Below are positions 32,983 to 40,002 of a DNA stretch of 43,448 nucleotides, piece after piece. Under the pieces are notes generated by a model. It saw only the letters and a list, made by a program, of their open reading frames with translations. It ran no database searches and was not told the DNA's origin. The DNA is from Corynebacterium sp. (GTDB lineage Bacteria > Actinomycetota > Actinomycetes > Mycobacteriales > Mycobacteriaceae), in assembly GCF_022712275.1 (NCBI RefSeq), contig NZ_JALAGU010000041.1:1-43448 (forward strand). Reading direction: 5' to 3'. The position numbers and the translations under genes are program-made. Positions within the stretch are counted from its first letter, which is position 1. Every line of letters starts with the position of its first letter.

Positions 32983-33956
32983 GGCAGGGTTACCTCCAGG
33001 ATTCCGGTCCCGGTTCCCCGGGAGACACAGGTGAGAATGCAGTCGCCGGCCTCGCGCTCGGCGTCATCGAGGACATGGTCGCGATGGTCGAGGTCATCTA
33101 CGGCTGCGACGACCTCCAGGCGGCACTGCCCGCACACGCCCTGGCGACACAGGTACGGCGCGGGACGCCCTTCGTCGAGAAGAGCGTCGAGCAGGCTGAC
33201 ACCGGGCTCCACCCGGCGTGTCCGCCCGTCCGGGTCCCCGGCGACGCGGTACTCGAAGGCACTGCCGGGCGGCAGGTCGGCGACGCCGAAGTGCTCCCAG
33301 TGCAGCCGTTCGTCCGGCCAGCCCTGGCTCGCGGCGACGCTGCGGTAGAGCTCGATCATGCCCTCGGGTCCGCAGGCGTAGGCGCGGGTGCCCAACGGCT
33401 GGCGTTGGAAACGGTCGGTGAGCACGGCGGTGAGCTCGTCGCGGTGGCTGACCTCGGTGAATCGACCTCCGCCGGTGGCGGTGAGCCCGCGGAGTTCCGC
33501 GGCGAAGGCGTCCTCCGGGGCGGAGTGGCTGTAGACGACCTCCAGGTCCCAGCCGTGGAAGACGGCGGCGCGGGCGTAGGCGACGATCGGGGTGACGCCG
33601 ATGCCGCCGGCGACGAGGAAGACCCTGCGGCCGCTGAGGTCGGGGGCGAAGGCGTTCTCCGGGCCGCGGACCTCGACCTCGCTGCCGACGGCGAGATTCC
33701 CGTGGATCCAGCGCGACCCGCCACCCTGGTCGAGGACGCCGACGCAGTACTCCGACGGGGCGACCCCCAGGCCGGTCAGGGAGTAGGAGTTCCACTTCCC
33801 GCCGGCGTTGAGCTGCAGGTTCGCACCCGGGGAATAGCCGGGGAGGACGCCGCCGTCCGGTGCGGCGAGATGGAGGACGCGGACCCGGTCAGTGGGCCGT
33901 TCCACGGCGGTGACGACGAGCGTGGCGACGCGGGAGGTGGGGAGGCCGGCAGTCAT
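32979..33956 (-). CDS. FMN/NAD(P)H/2Fe-2S oxidoreductase of the N-demethylase, copy 2
   Basis: A 325-residue reductase with the same architecture as copy 1: FMN barrel (WNSYSLTG, 55-62), NAD domain (GGIGVTP, 117-123; YACGPEGMIE) and C-terminal 2Fe-2S domain with Cys270, Cys275, Cys278 and Cys310. It is bound by four-base overlaps to the DmmA-like gene upstream and the haem subunit downstream. Divergence from copy 1 is large outside cofactor motifs, so the duplication is old or the second set was acquired separately. Confidence 0.85.
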   Translation of the reverse strand: MTAGLPTSRVATLVVTAVERPTDRVRVLHLAAPDGGVLPGYSPGANLQLNAGGKWNSYSLTGLGVAPSEYCVGVLDQGGGSRWIHGNLAVGSEVEVRGPENAFAPDLSGRRVFLVAGGIGVTPIVAYARAAVFHGWDLEVVYSHSAPEDAFAAELRGLTATGGGRFTEVSHRDELTAVLTDRFQRQPLGTRAYACGPEGMIELYRSVAASQGWPDERLHWEHFGVADLPPGSAFEYRVAGDPDGRTRRVEPGVSLLDALLDEGRPAPYLCRQGVCGQCRLEVVAAVDDLDHRDHVLDDAEREAGDCILTCVSRGTGTGILEVTLP

Positions 33957-34555
33957 GTCAGTGCCCCTGCCGTCGCGTCGGACCCCAGGTAGCGGGCCCG
34001 TGAACTGTTGACGTGCGGGTGGATGTCGAGCAGGCGTCCACAGCCGGCACAGCGGACCGTGGTGCCGGGGGACGACGCCGGTGAGAGGGTTTCCGCCTCA
34101 CAGTGGGCGCAGAAGACGATGAGTGGGACGGCGTCCCCGGAGATGCCCGGGGCGGTGGCGACGGCCCGGATCTCGGAGCGCAGCATCCCGGCCTCCAGTG
34201 CGGTGGCGGTGACGGTGAGGACCTGCCATTCGGTGCCGGTGACCAGCAGACGCAGGCCGACGGTGGCGGTATCGAGCATGCGGTGCAGCTGGGGTAGTCC
34301 GGTGAGGCCGCGGTCGGTGCCGGGACGCAGCAGTGTCGGGGCGGTGACCCGCGGGGCGCGGACACGGACCTGGAGTGGTTCGATGCCGCGGGCGCGGAGT
34401 TCACGGAGCCAGTGGTCTCCGGCCCCGGCGTCCCCGTCGCAACGGACGAGCATCTGCTCACTGGAGGTGTCGTCGACGGGTGGTGGTGTATCGGACCAGC
34501 GGGGCAGGCTGGTGGCCGGCGGTGCGGGGGCGGTGTCTGTGGTGGTCGCTGTCAT
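33953..34555 (-). CDS. small Cys-rich DmmA-like N-demethylase subunit, copy 2
   Basis: A 200-residue protein ending in a zinc-ribbon/rubredoxin-like site: Cys149-x2-Cys152 (VFCAHCEAET) and Cys169-x2-Cys172 (VRCAGCGRLLDIHPHVNSSRARYLGSDA). This matches the tail of copy 1. The N-terminal 35 residues are Thr/Pro-rich and probably disordered. No strong ribosome site is seen before the ATG at 34555; the ATG nearest upstream is in another frame and stops at once. First gene of the second operon. Confidence 0.68.
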   Translation of the reverse strand: MTATTTDTAPAPPATSLPRWSDTPPPVDDTSSEQMLVRCDGDAGAGDHWLRELRARGIEPLQVRVRAPRVTAPTLLRPGTDRGLTGLPQLHRMLDTATVGLRLLVTGTEWQVLTVTATALEAGMLRSEIRAVATAPGISGDAVPLIVFCAHCEAETLSPASSPGTTVRCAGCGRLLDIHPHVNSSRARYLGSDATAGALT

Positions 34556-34589
34556 GAGTTCATTGTCATGACCTGCCGTTTCATAACGT

Positions 34590-34630
34590 GAGCCGCCCGG
34601 TTAAAGGACGGTGACGTCCCCGGGCGGCTC
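34590..34630 (-). terminator. hairpin between the cyclodeaminase-like gene and the second N-demethylase operon
   Basis: An 11-bp perfect inverted repeat, GAGCCGCCCGG (34590-34600) and CCGGGCGGCTC (34620-34630), with a 19-base loop. It probably ends or attenuates the transcript from the gene at 34675-35811. No U tract follows. Confidence 0.55.
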
Positions 34631-34642
34631 GCGAAACACCGT

Positions 34643-34681
34643 GGCAACCTACACCGGCAACTTACGCTGGCAACCTACGCC
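34643..34681. repeat. three tandem 13-bp repeats at the 3' end of the cyclodeaminase-like gene
   Basis: Units GGCAACCTACACC, GGCAACTTACGCT and GGCAACCTACGCC follow each other without gaps. The first to third units overlap the stop codon (34675-34677) and its downstream leader. The array lies next to the terminator hairpin. It may be slippage-derived. Confidence 0.6.
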
Positions 34682-35811
34682 AGTTCGGGCTTCTCCCACA
34701 GGTTGAGCACCTGCCCGATGTTCTTCTCCTCGGCAGTGGCGTAGAGGTCGGTCGCCCAGGCGACGTCCTCGACCGGCATGCCGCCGACGGAGTAGATCGT
34801 CACCGTCTCAGGGTCCCAGCCCGGGGCCTTGCCCTCGGCGACATCGGCGACGACCTCGATCTTGGACTTGTCGAGCTTGCCTTCGCGGGCCAGGTCGTAC
34901 CACTTGGTGCCCGGGATACCGAGCAGGACGAAGGCCTGGTCGCCGTACTCCTCCTCCCAGGCCTCGTAGAGACCGTAGGCGTCGAGCACCAGGCGGGCAT
35001 TACCGGAGAGGAACTCATCGTCGAAGCGGGCGGCGGCCGGGGCGGCGACGAGGCAGCCCGGCTTCAGCCACTCCTCCTTGAAGTAGGGGAAGGCGGACGG
35101 GCCGGCCGCATCGGTGGTGGTGGACGCCATGACGATGTCCGCGCCCTTCACGGCCTCCTCAATGGAGTCGCAGCCCTCGACCGTCACGGACGGGTACTTC
35201 TCGTTGATGTAGGCGGCGAAACCGTCGATACCGCGCTGGGAACGACCCTTGACCTTGATGGTCTCGATGCCGGGACGCAGCGCCATGATGGCGTCCGTGT
35301 TGGTCTTGGCCATGACGCCCGGGCCGACGACGGCGAGGACCTTCGAGTCCGGGTTGGACAGGTACTTCACGCCGACACCCGGGACCGCGCCGGTGCGCAC
35401 GGCGGAGAGGACATTGGCACTCATGATCGCCTTCGGGGCACCGGTGACGGTGTCGTTGAGGACGAAGACGTGGATGGAACGGGGCAGTCCGTCCTTCTTG
35501 TTCTCGGCGTTGGAGCCGTACCACTTCACACCGGTGTTGTTGAAGCGGCCGCCGAGGTAGGCCGGCATCGCCATGAAGCGGCGGTCCGGACCGTCGGCGG
35601 GCATGCCCTCGAACCCGGGCTTCTCCGGGAAGGAGATCATCGCACCGTGGGAATTGTGGTTGAGACCGGCCATCATGTAGTCGCCCTTGTTGAGCAGGAT
35701 GAGGGTCTCCTCCATGACGTCGACGCAGCGGGCGATGTCGGTGACGCCGGCCTCGATCATGTCGGGCTCACTGAGGTAGCGGAAGTTGATGGCGGTGCCG
35801 TCGATGGTCAT
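34675..35811 (-). CDS. ornithine cyclodeaminase / mu-crystallin family protein, second paralogue
   Basis: A 378-residue relative of the protein at 14471-15616 with the same signature blocks (FRYLSEPDMIEAGV, MMAGLNHNSHGAMISFPE, GVKWYGSN with Lys96, SAVRTGAVPGVG, IYSVGGMPVEDVAWATDLY). The nucleotide-binding loop reads G163-P-G-V-M-A168; the last glycine is replaced by alanine. Start: ATG at 35811 with AAGGAG nine bases upstream. It is transcribed alone from a promoter carrying the shared 20-bp box. Like its paralogue it lies near an FAD amine oxidase gene, here on the other strand at 37293. Function in amine or imino-acid metabolism is inferred. Confidence 0.78.
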   Translation of the reverse strand: MTIDGTAINFRYLSEPDMIEAGVTDIARCVDVMEETLILLNKGDYMMAGLNHNSHGAMISFPEKPGFEGMPADGPDRRFMAMPAYLGGRFNNTGVKWYGSNAENKKDGLPRSIHVFVLNDTVTGAPKAIMSANVLSAVRTGAVPGVGVKYLSNPDSKVLAVVGPGVMAKTNTDAIMALRPGIETIKVKGRSQRGIDGFAAYINEKYPSVTVEGCDSIEEAVKGADIVMASTTTDAAGPSAFPYFKEEWLKPGCLVAAPAAARFDDEFLSGNARLVLDAYGLYEAWEEEYGDQAFVLLGIPGTKWYDLAREGKLDKSKIEVVADVAEGKAPGWDPETVTIYSVGGMPVEDVAWATDLYATAEEKNIGQVLNLWEKPELA

Positions 35812-35850
35812 TCGGGGGTTCTCCTTGTTTGGTTCCCTGTGGTTTCTAAC

Positions 35851-35870
35851 GTTGAACACTAGGAAACTTA
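35851..35870. promoter_or_regulatory. shared 20-bp promoter box, cyclodeaminase-like gene
   Basis: GTTGAACACTAGGAAACTTA, the near-identical partner of 31894-31913, with TTGAA-N6-GAAAC at 35852-35867. GTTTCTAACG immediately upstream (35842-35851) resembles GTTTCATAACG at 34579-34589 before the second N-demethylase operon. Confidence 0.6.
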
Positions 35871-35914
35871 CGGAGGGCCTTTTTCCGGACCGTCAACGAG
35901 TTGTTTCGGACCCG

Positions 35915-37174
35915 TTAATCATCTCCGGCGAGTACCGCCAACGACCGGACGAGCGCGCGCAGACCGGCGATGACATCGGCGTCCGCGGCGTCCTCCAGCG
36001 GAGAATGGGAGATGCCGTGCGGCGAGCGGACGAAGAGCATCGAGGTGGGCATGACCGGGGCGAGAATGCCGGAGTCATGCCCGGCCTGGGTCGGCACCTC
36101 CGGCAGATACTCCCCCGCTTCGGCGGCGAGCTTGCCGTGCAGGTCGCGCAGGTCCTCATCGAACTCCACGACCGGGGCGTGCGAGACCTGCTCCACTGTC
36201 ACCGCCACGCCATGGTCCTGACCCGCTTCGCGGGCGGCGACGGCGATCCGGTCGACCATCTCGGTGAGCACGTCATCGGTCGCGGCGCGCGCATCCAGCA
36301 GTGCGACCACCCGTGCCGGGATGACATTCGGCCCGCCGGGTTCGACATGGAAGCGTCCGAAGGTGGCGCGGGCATCCAGCTCCTCGGCGACCGCGCGGGC
36401 GGCGAGCACGGTGGACGCGAAGGGCAGGGCGGCGTCCTTCCGGTCGACCAGACGCGCGGTACCGGCATGGTCGGCGACACCGACGAAGGTGAAGGACCAC
36501 CGGCCGTGCGGCCAGATCGCCGAGGCCACACCGACCGGCGCCTCCAGCCCGACGAGCTGCTTACCCTGCTCGATGTGCACCTCGACCTGGACCCCGGAGC
36601 GGGTGATCTCGGCGTCGTCCCGACCGATGAGGCCCGGGTCCGCCCCGGCGGCACGCATAGCCGCGGCGAGGCTGACCCCGTCGCCGTCGGTGAGCGCACG
36701 GGCCGCGTCCGGATCCAGCGCACCGGACATGAGCTTGGAGCCGAGGCAGGCCACACCGAAACGTGTCCCCTCCTCGTCCATGTAGTCGACGACACCGACC
36801 GGCCGGGCGCGGGTGAACTCCCCACGCTCCTCGGCGGCGGCGAGGGCGTCGACGGCGAGGAAACCGAGCAGGACGCCGAGCGGACCGTCCCACTTCCCGC
36901 CGTCGGCGACCGAGTCGAGGTGCGATCCGGTGACGACCCCGGCCTGTCCGTCGGCAGGACGCCCACCCCACCAGGCACGGATATTGCCGTTGGCGTCGGT
37001 GTGCACCTCCATCCCCCGGGCGGACGCCTGGGCGGTGAACCACCCGCGCAGGGCGGCGTCCTCCGCGGTCCAGGAGTAGCGGCGGGTGCCGGTCGGGTGG
37101 ACGCCGATCCGGTCGAGGTCGTCCCACATGGCACGGAAGGTGGTCAGGGCAGTTTCAGGCACATCAGTTAGCAT
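35915..37174 (-). CDS. M20 family amidohydrolase (allantoate / N-carbamoyl-L-amino acid hydrolase type)
   Basis: A 419-residue binuclear metal hydrolase. Predicted metal ligands are His85 (GSHLDSV), Asp96 (GGKWDGPLGV), Glu134-Glu135 (DEEGTRFG), His200 (VEVHIEQG) and His390 (GISHSPLE). The subgroup hydrolyses N-carbamoyl amino acids or ureido compounds, releasing ammonia and carbon dioxide or urea-type products. AGGAAG precedes the ATG. It is divergent from the FAD oxidase, sharing a 118-bp regulatory region. In this setting it may strip an amide or carbamoyl nitrogen from the pathway intermediate. Confidence 0.82.
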   Translation of the reverse strand: MLTDVPETALTTFRAMWDDLDRIGVHPTGTRRYSWTAEDAALRGWFTAQASARGMEVHTDANGNIRAWWGGRPADGQAGVVTGSHLDSVADGGKWDGPLGVLLGFLAVDALAAAEERGEFTRARPVGVVDYMDEEGTRFGVACLGSKLMSGALDPDAARALTDGDGVSLAAAMRAAGADPGLIGRDDAEITRSGVQVEVHIEQGKQLVGLEAPVGVASAIWPHGRWSFTFVGVADHAGTARLVDRKDAALPFASTVLAARAVAEELDARATFGRFHVEPGGPNVIPARVVALLDARAATDDVLTEMVDRIAVAAREAGQDHGVAVTVEQVSHAPVVEFDEDLRDLHGKLAAEAGEYLPEVPTQAGHDSGILAPVMPTSMLFVRSPHGISHSPLEDAADADVIAGLRALVRSLAVLAGDD

Positions 37175-37188
37175 GCGTTCTTCCTGTC

Positions 37189-37204
37189 GTTACATTCCGG
37201 AAAC
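37189..37204. promoter_or_regulatory. GTTAC-N6-GAAAC site between the amidohydrolase and FAD oxidase genes
   Basis: GTTAC-attccg-GAAAC is a complete match to the GlnR-type consensus gTnAc-n6-GaAAc. It is fused to the palindrome at 37200-37218. Confidence 0.55.
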
Positions 37205-37218
37205 ACAGTTCGTGTTTC
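37200..37218. promoter_or_regulatory. GAAACAC-N5-GTGTTTC palindrome in the divergent region
   Basis: Perfect 7-bp arms around AGTTC, placed between the divergent amidohydrolase and FAD oxidase genes. A dimeric regulator bound here could act on both. Confidence 0.55.
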
Positions 37219-37292
37219 ATCTCAGTTGTCACGGATTCACGCCAAGAATCTTGGTCCAGCATACGCGCCACTTCCAGACAGGACAACAGCAG

Positions 37293-38516
37293 ATGAGCAC
37301 CGGAAGCACCACAACCAGCACAGACACCTACGACTATGTGATCGTCGGCGGCGGCCTCGAAGGCCTCGCCATCGCCTGGGGACTGACCTCCCGCGGCGAG
37401 AAGAGCGTCCTCGTCCTGGAACGCGACCAACTCTGCGGCGGGATGACCGGCAAGTCCTCCGGTGTCGTCCGCGCCCACTACGGCACCCCCTCGGTGGCGA
37501 AGATGGGTTGGAAGGGCACACAGTTCTTCCACGACGCCCCCGAGATCCTCGGCGACGACTGCGGCTTCCGCAACTGCGGCTACATGGTCGCCGTGGGCGA
37601 GGAGAACGTCGACAACCTCGAAGCCACCATCGCCATGCAGCAGGGCCTCGGCATCGACGTCGAGTTCATCGGCGGCGACAAGGCCCGCGAGCTATGGCCT
37701 GGCCTGCATGTCGACGACTTCGCGAAGATCGCCTACGAGCCCCTCGGCGGACGCGGCGACGCCCCGATGCTCGGCATGGCCTTCTCCGTCGTCGCCCGAC
37801 AGCAGGGTGCGAAGATCCGCCAGGGTACCACCGTCACCGGCTTCACCCGGGAGTCCGGGGCTGACGGGGCCCGGGTCACCGGCGTCACCCTCGACGACGG
37901 CTCCACCATCGGTGCGGGCCAGGTCATCCTCGCCACCGGCGCCTGGGCCGCCCAGCTCGGCGAGACCATCGGCCTGGACATCCCGGTGCGTGCCCAGCGC
38001 GCCCAGCTCATGCTCGTCGACCCCGGCGAGCCGCTCCCCCACGTTCCGGTGCTCTCCGACCTCGTCAGCCTGCAGTACCTCGCCGGCGAGCCCAACGGCG
38101 ACATCCTCTGCGGCAACTCAGACCACCACGACGTCCACTGGGCCGACCCGGACAACTACCCCAACAAGGCCGACGACGACTTCATCGAATGGACCATCGG
38201 CAAGCTCATGCACCGCCTGCCGGACATGCCGAACCCCGGACTGACCAGTACCTACGCCGGCTGTTACGACACGACCCCCGACTACAACCCGATCATGGGG
38301 CCCTCCGGGACCGACGGACTCTTCCTCGCCGTCGGCTTCTCCGGCCACGGTTTCAAGATCGCCCCGGCCGTCGCTGACTTCGTCGCCGACCTCCTGCTCG
38401 ATGGCGAGTCCTCCGACCCGGACATCCCGGCCTCGGACTTCCGCCTGTCCCGTTTCGCCGAGGGCGATCTCACCCGCAGCCTGCACCCGTACATCGGTGC
38501 CGGCGAGATGCGCTGA
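37293..38516 (+). CDS. FAD-dependent amine oxidase/dehydrogenase (DAO superfamily)
   Basis: A 407-residue flavoprotein. The dinucleotide motif G19-G-G-L-E-G24 is followed by LCGGMTGKSSGVVRAHYGTPSVAKMGWKG. The C-terminal flavin contact is LFLAVGFSGHGFKIAPAVADFVADLLL, and CYDTTPDYNPIMGP matches the sarcosine oxidase beta / dimethylglycine-type group. It would oxidise a secondary amine or amino acid. Start: the ATG at 37293 gives the normal N-terminus; upstream in-frame codons belong to the regulatory region. Ribosome site is weak (AGGAC). It belongs to a different DAO subgroup from the oxidase at 15616. Confidence 0.82.
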   Translation: MSTGSTTTSTDTYDYVIVGGGLEGLAIAWGLTSRGEKSVLVLERDQLCGGMTGKSSGVVRAHYGTPSVAKMGWKGTQFFHDAPEILGDDCGFRNCGYMVAVGEENVDNLEATIAMQQGLGIDVEFIGGDKARELWPGLHVDDFAKIAYEPLGGRGDAPMLGMAFSVVARQQGAKIRQGTTVTGFTRESGADGARVTGVTLDDGSTIGAGQVILATGAWAAQLGETIGLDIPVRAQRAQLMLVDPGEPLPHVPVLSDLVSLQYLAGEPNGDILCGNSDHHDVHWADPDNYPNKADDDFIEWTIGKLMHRLPDMPNPGLTSTYAGCYDTTPDYNPIMGPSGTDGLFLAVGFSGHGFKIAPAVADFVADLLLDGESSDPDIPASDFRLSRFAEGDLTRSLHPYIGAGEMR

Positions 38517-38549
38517 TCCTCTTCCCCTGTGGTTTACCGGGGTTACAGC

Positions 38550-38555
38550 TACGAT
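38550..38555 (+). promoter_or_regulatory. -10 element of the XRE-cupin regulator gene (leaderless type)
   Basis: TACGAT, seven bases before the ATG at 38563, with no ribosome site. Confidence 0.45.
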
Positions 38556-38562
38556 CATTGCC

Positions 38563-39228
38563 ATGACACCCCAGCCTGGTATCCCGGACCACGAGCTCGC
38601 CGATCCGCAGAACGCGGCGGAGGACCACTCGATCGAGGTGGGCCTCGGCCACCGGGTCCGCGCCCTGCGTACCTCCCGGGGAATGTCGGTCGCCGCCCTG
38701 TCGGAGCGGGCGGGCCTGTCCAAGGCGATGCTCTCAAAGATCGAGAACGCCCAGACCTCCTGCTCACTGACCTCGGTGGCGCACCTCGCCGCCGCACTGG
38801 ACGTCCCGGTCGCCACACTCTTCCAGGACTCCACGGTCGAGCGTCCGGTGGCCTACACCCCGGCCGGCAAGGGGACACTCATCGACGGTCGCGGCACCCG
38901 CCACAACCACATCTACGAACTCCTCGGCTCCTTCCGGGGCCGTGGCGGTTCCTCCTCCGGCCCGCACCTGGAGCCGGTCCTCGTCACCCTCAACAACCGC
39001 TCGGAGACCTACCCCCGCTTCCAGCACCCCGGCACCGAGCTGCTCTACATGCTCGACGGTGACATGACCTACCGATACCAGGAGACCGACTACCGGATGC
39101 AGCCCGGCGACGCCCTCCTCCTCGACGGCGAAGGCGTCCACGGCCCCACCGAGCTCACCGAACTGCCCATCCGATTCCTGGCGATCACCGCCTATCCCTC
39201 CGACACCACCGACGCATCCGCCGACTGA
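38563..39228 (+). CDS. XRE family transcriptional regulator with cupin sensor domain
   Basis: A 221-residue regulator: helix-turn-helix of the XRE type (about 27-85, VRALRTSRGMSVAALSERAGLSKAMLSKIENAQ) plus a C-terminal cupin (about 140-205, RFQHPGTELLYMLDGDMTYRYQETDYRMQPGDALLLDGEGVHGP). PuuR, which controls putrescine use in Escherichia coli, has the same layout, and the next gene is PuuD-like. It is the natural candidate for local control of the amine cluster, with a pathway compound bound in the cupin. It is followed closely by the hydrolase gene. Confidence 0.83.
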   Translation: MTPQPGIPDHELADPQNAAEDHSIEVGLGHRVRALRTSRGMSVAALSERAGLSKAMLSKIENAQTSCSLTSVAHLAAALDVPVATLFQDSTVERPVAYTPAGKGTLIDGRGTRHNHIYELLGSFRGRGGSSSGPHLEPVLVTLNNRSETYPRFQHPGTELLYMLDGDMTYRYQETDYRMQPGDALLLDGEGVHGPTELTELPIRFLAITAYPSDTTDASAD

Positions 39229-39249
39229 CCCCACCAAGGAGCACCGACC

Positions 39250-40002
39250 ATGACAGCTCTCCCCTCAGTGCCCTCTGTCGAGGTGTTCCACCCGCTGACC
39301 GCCCGGCCTGATGCGCCCGAGTTCCACGACCTCCTCAGCGTCCTCAATGACGGGGTACGTGCCGCCGTCGATGCGCTGGGGTGGAGCGTCCACTTCACCG
39401 CCTCGGGCGAGGTCGGTGCCGATGCCGCCCTCGCCGCGGCCCGGGACGCCGACCTGCTCATCGTCATGGGCGGGGAGGACGTCACCCCCACCCTCTACGG
39501 CGCGGGCGCCGACTACGAGGACGCCGGGCTGCACCGTCCCGCCGCCGACATCGCCGAGATCGCCGTCATCCGGGACGCCGTGGCACGCCGCACCCCACTG
39601 CTCGGCATCTGCCGCGGACTGCAGCTGATCAACGTCTCCTTCGGGGGCACCCTGGTCCAGCACCTCCCCCCGGACTGCCGGCACCGGGACGCCGGCGCCG
39701 ACCCCTTCGTCACCACCACGGTCGTGCCGGTCCCCGGGACCGACGCCGACGGCCTCGACCTTGCGTCCCCCGTGCGCTGCACCCACCACCAGGCCGTCGG
39801 AGAGCTCGGTGACGGACTGACCGTCGTCGCCCGCGCCGGCGACGGGGTGGTCGAGGCGGTCCTCCACGAGGACGCCCCGCTCACCGGTGTGCAGTGGCAC
39901 CCCGAGCACCCCGACGTGGCCGTGGACCAGCTGACCTCGCTGCTCGAGCGGATGCGCGGTCAGTTGGACCGGGTCAGCCGGCCTGACGCTGTCGCATCCT
40001 GA
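39250..40002 (+). CDS. gamma-glutamyl-gamma-aminobutyrate hydrolase-like class I amidotransferase (peptidase C26)
   Basis: A 250-residue PuuD-like hydrolase with nucleophile Cys121 (LLGICRGLQLIN) and the catalytic pair His217 and Glu219 (GVQWHPEH). MGGEDVTPTLYG is typical of the family. It would release glutamate from a gamma-glutamyl compound. AAGGAG lies nine bases before the ATG; the gap after the regulator gene is 21 bases, so they form one operon. No gamma-glutamyl ligase (PuuA type) is in the window, so the supplier of the gamma-glutamyl substrate must be elsewhere. It overlaps the convergent esrI-like gene by 29 bases. Confidence 0.82.
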   Translation: MTALPSVPSVEVFHPLTARPDAPEFHDLLSVLNDGVRAAVDALGWSVHFTASGEVGADAALAAARDADLLIVMGGEDVTPTLYGAGADYEDAGLHRPAADIAEIAVIRDAVARRTPLLGICRGLQLINVSFGGTLVQHLPPDCRHRDAGADPFVTTTVVPVPGTDADGLDLASPVRCTHHQAVGELGDGLTVVARAGDGVVEAVLHEDAPLTGVQWHPEHPDVAVDQLTSLLERMRGQLDRVSRPDAVAS

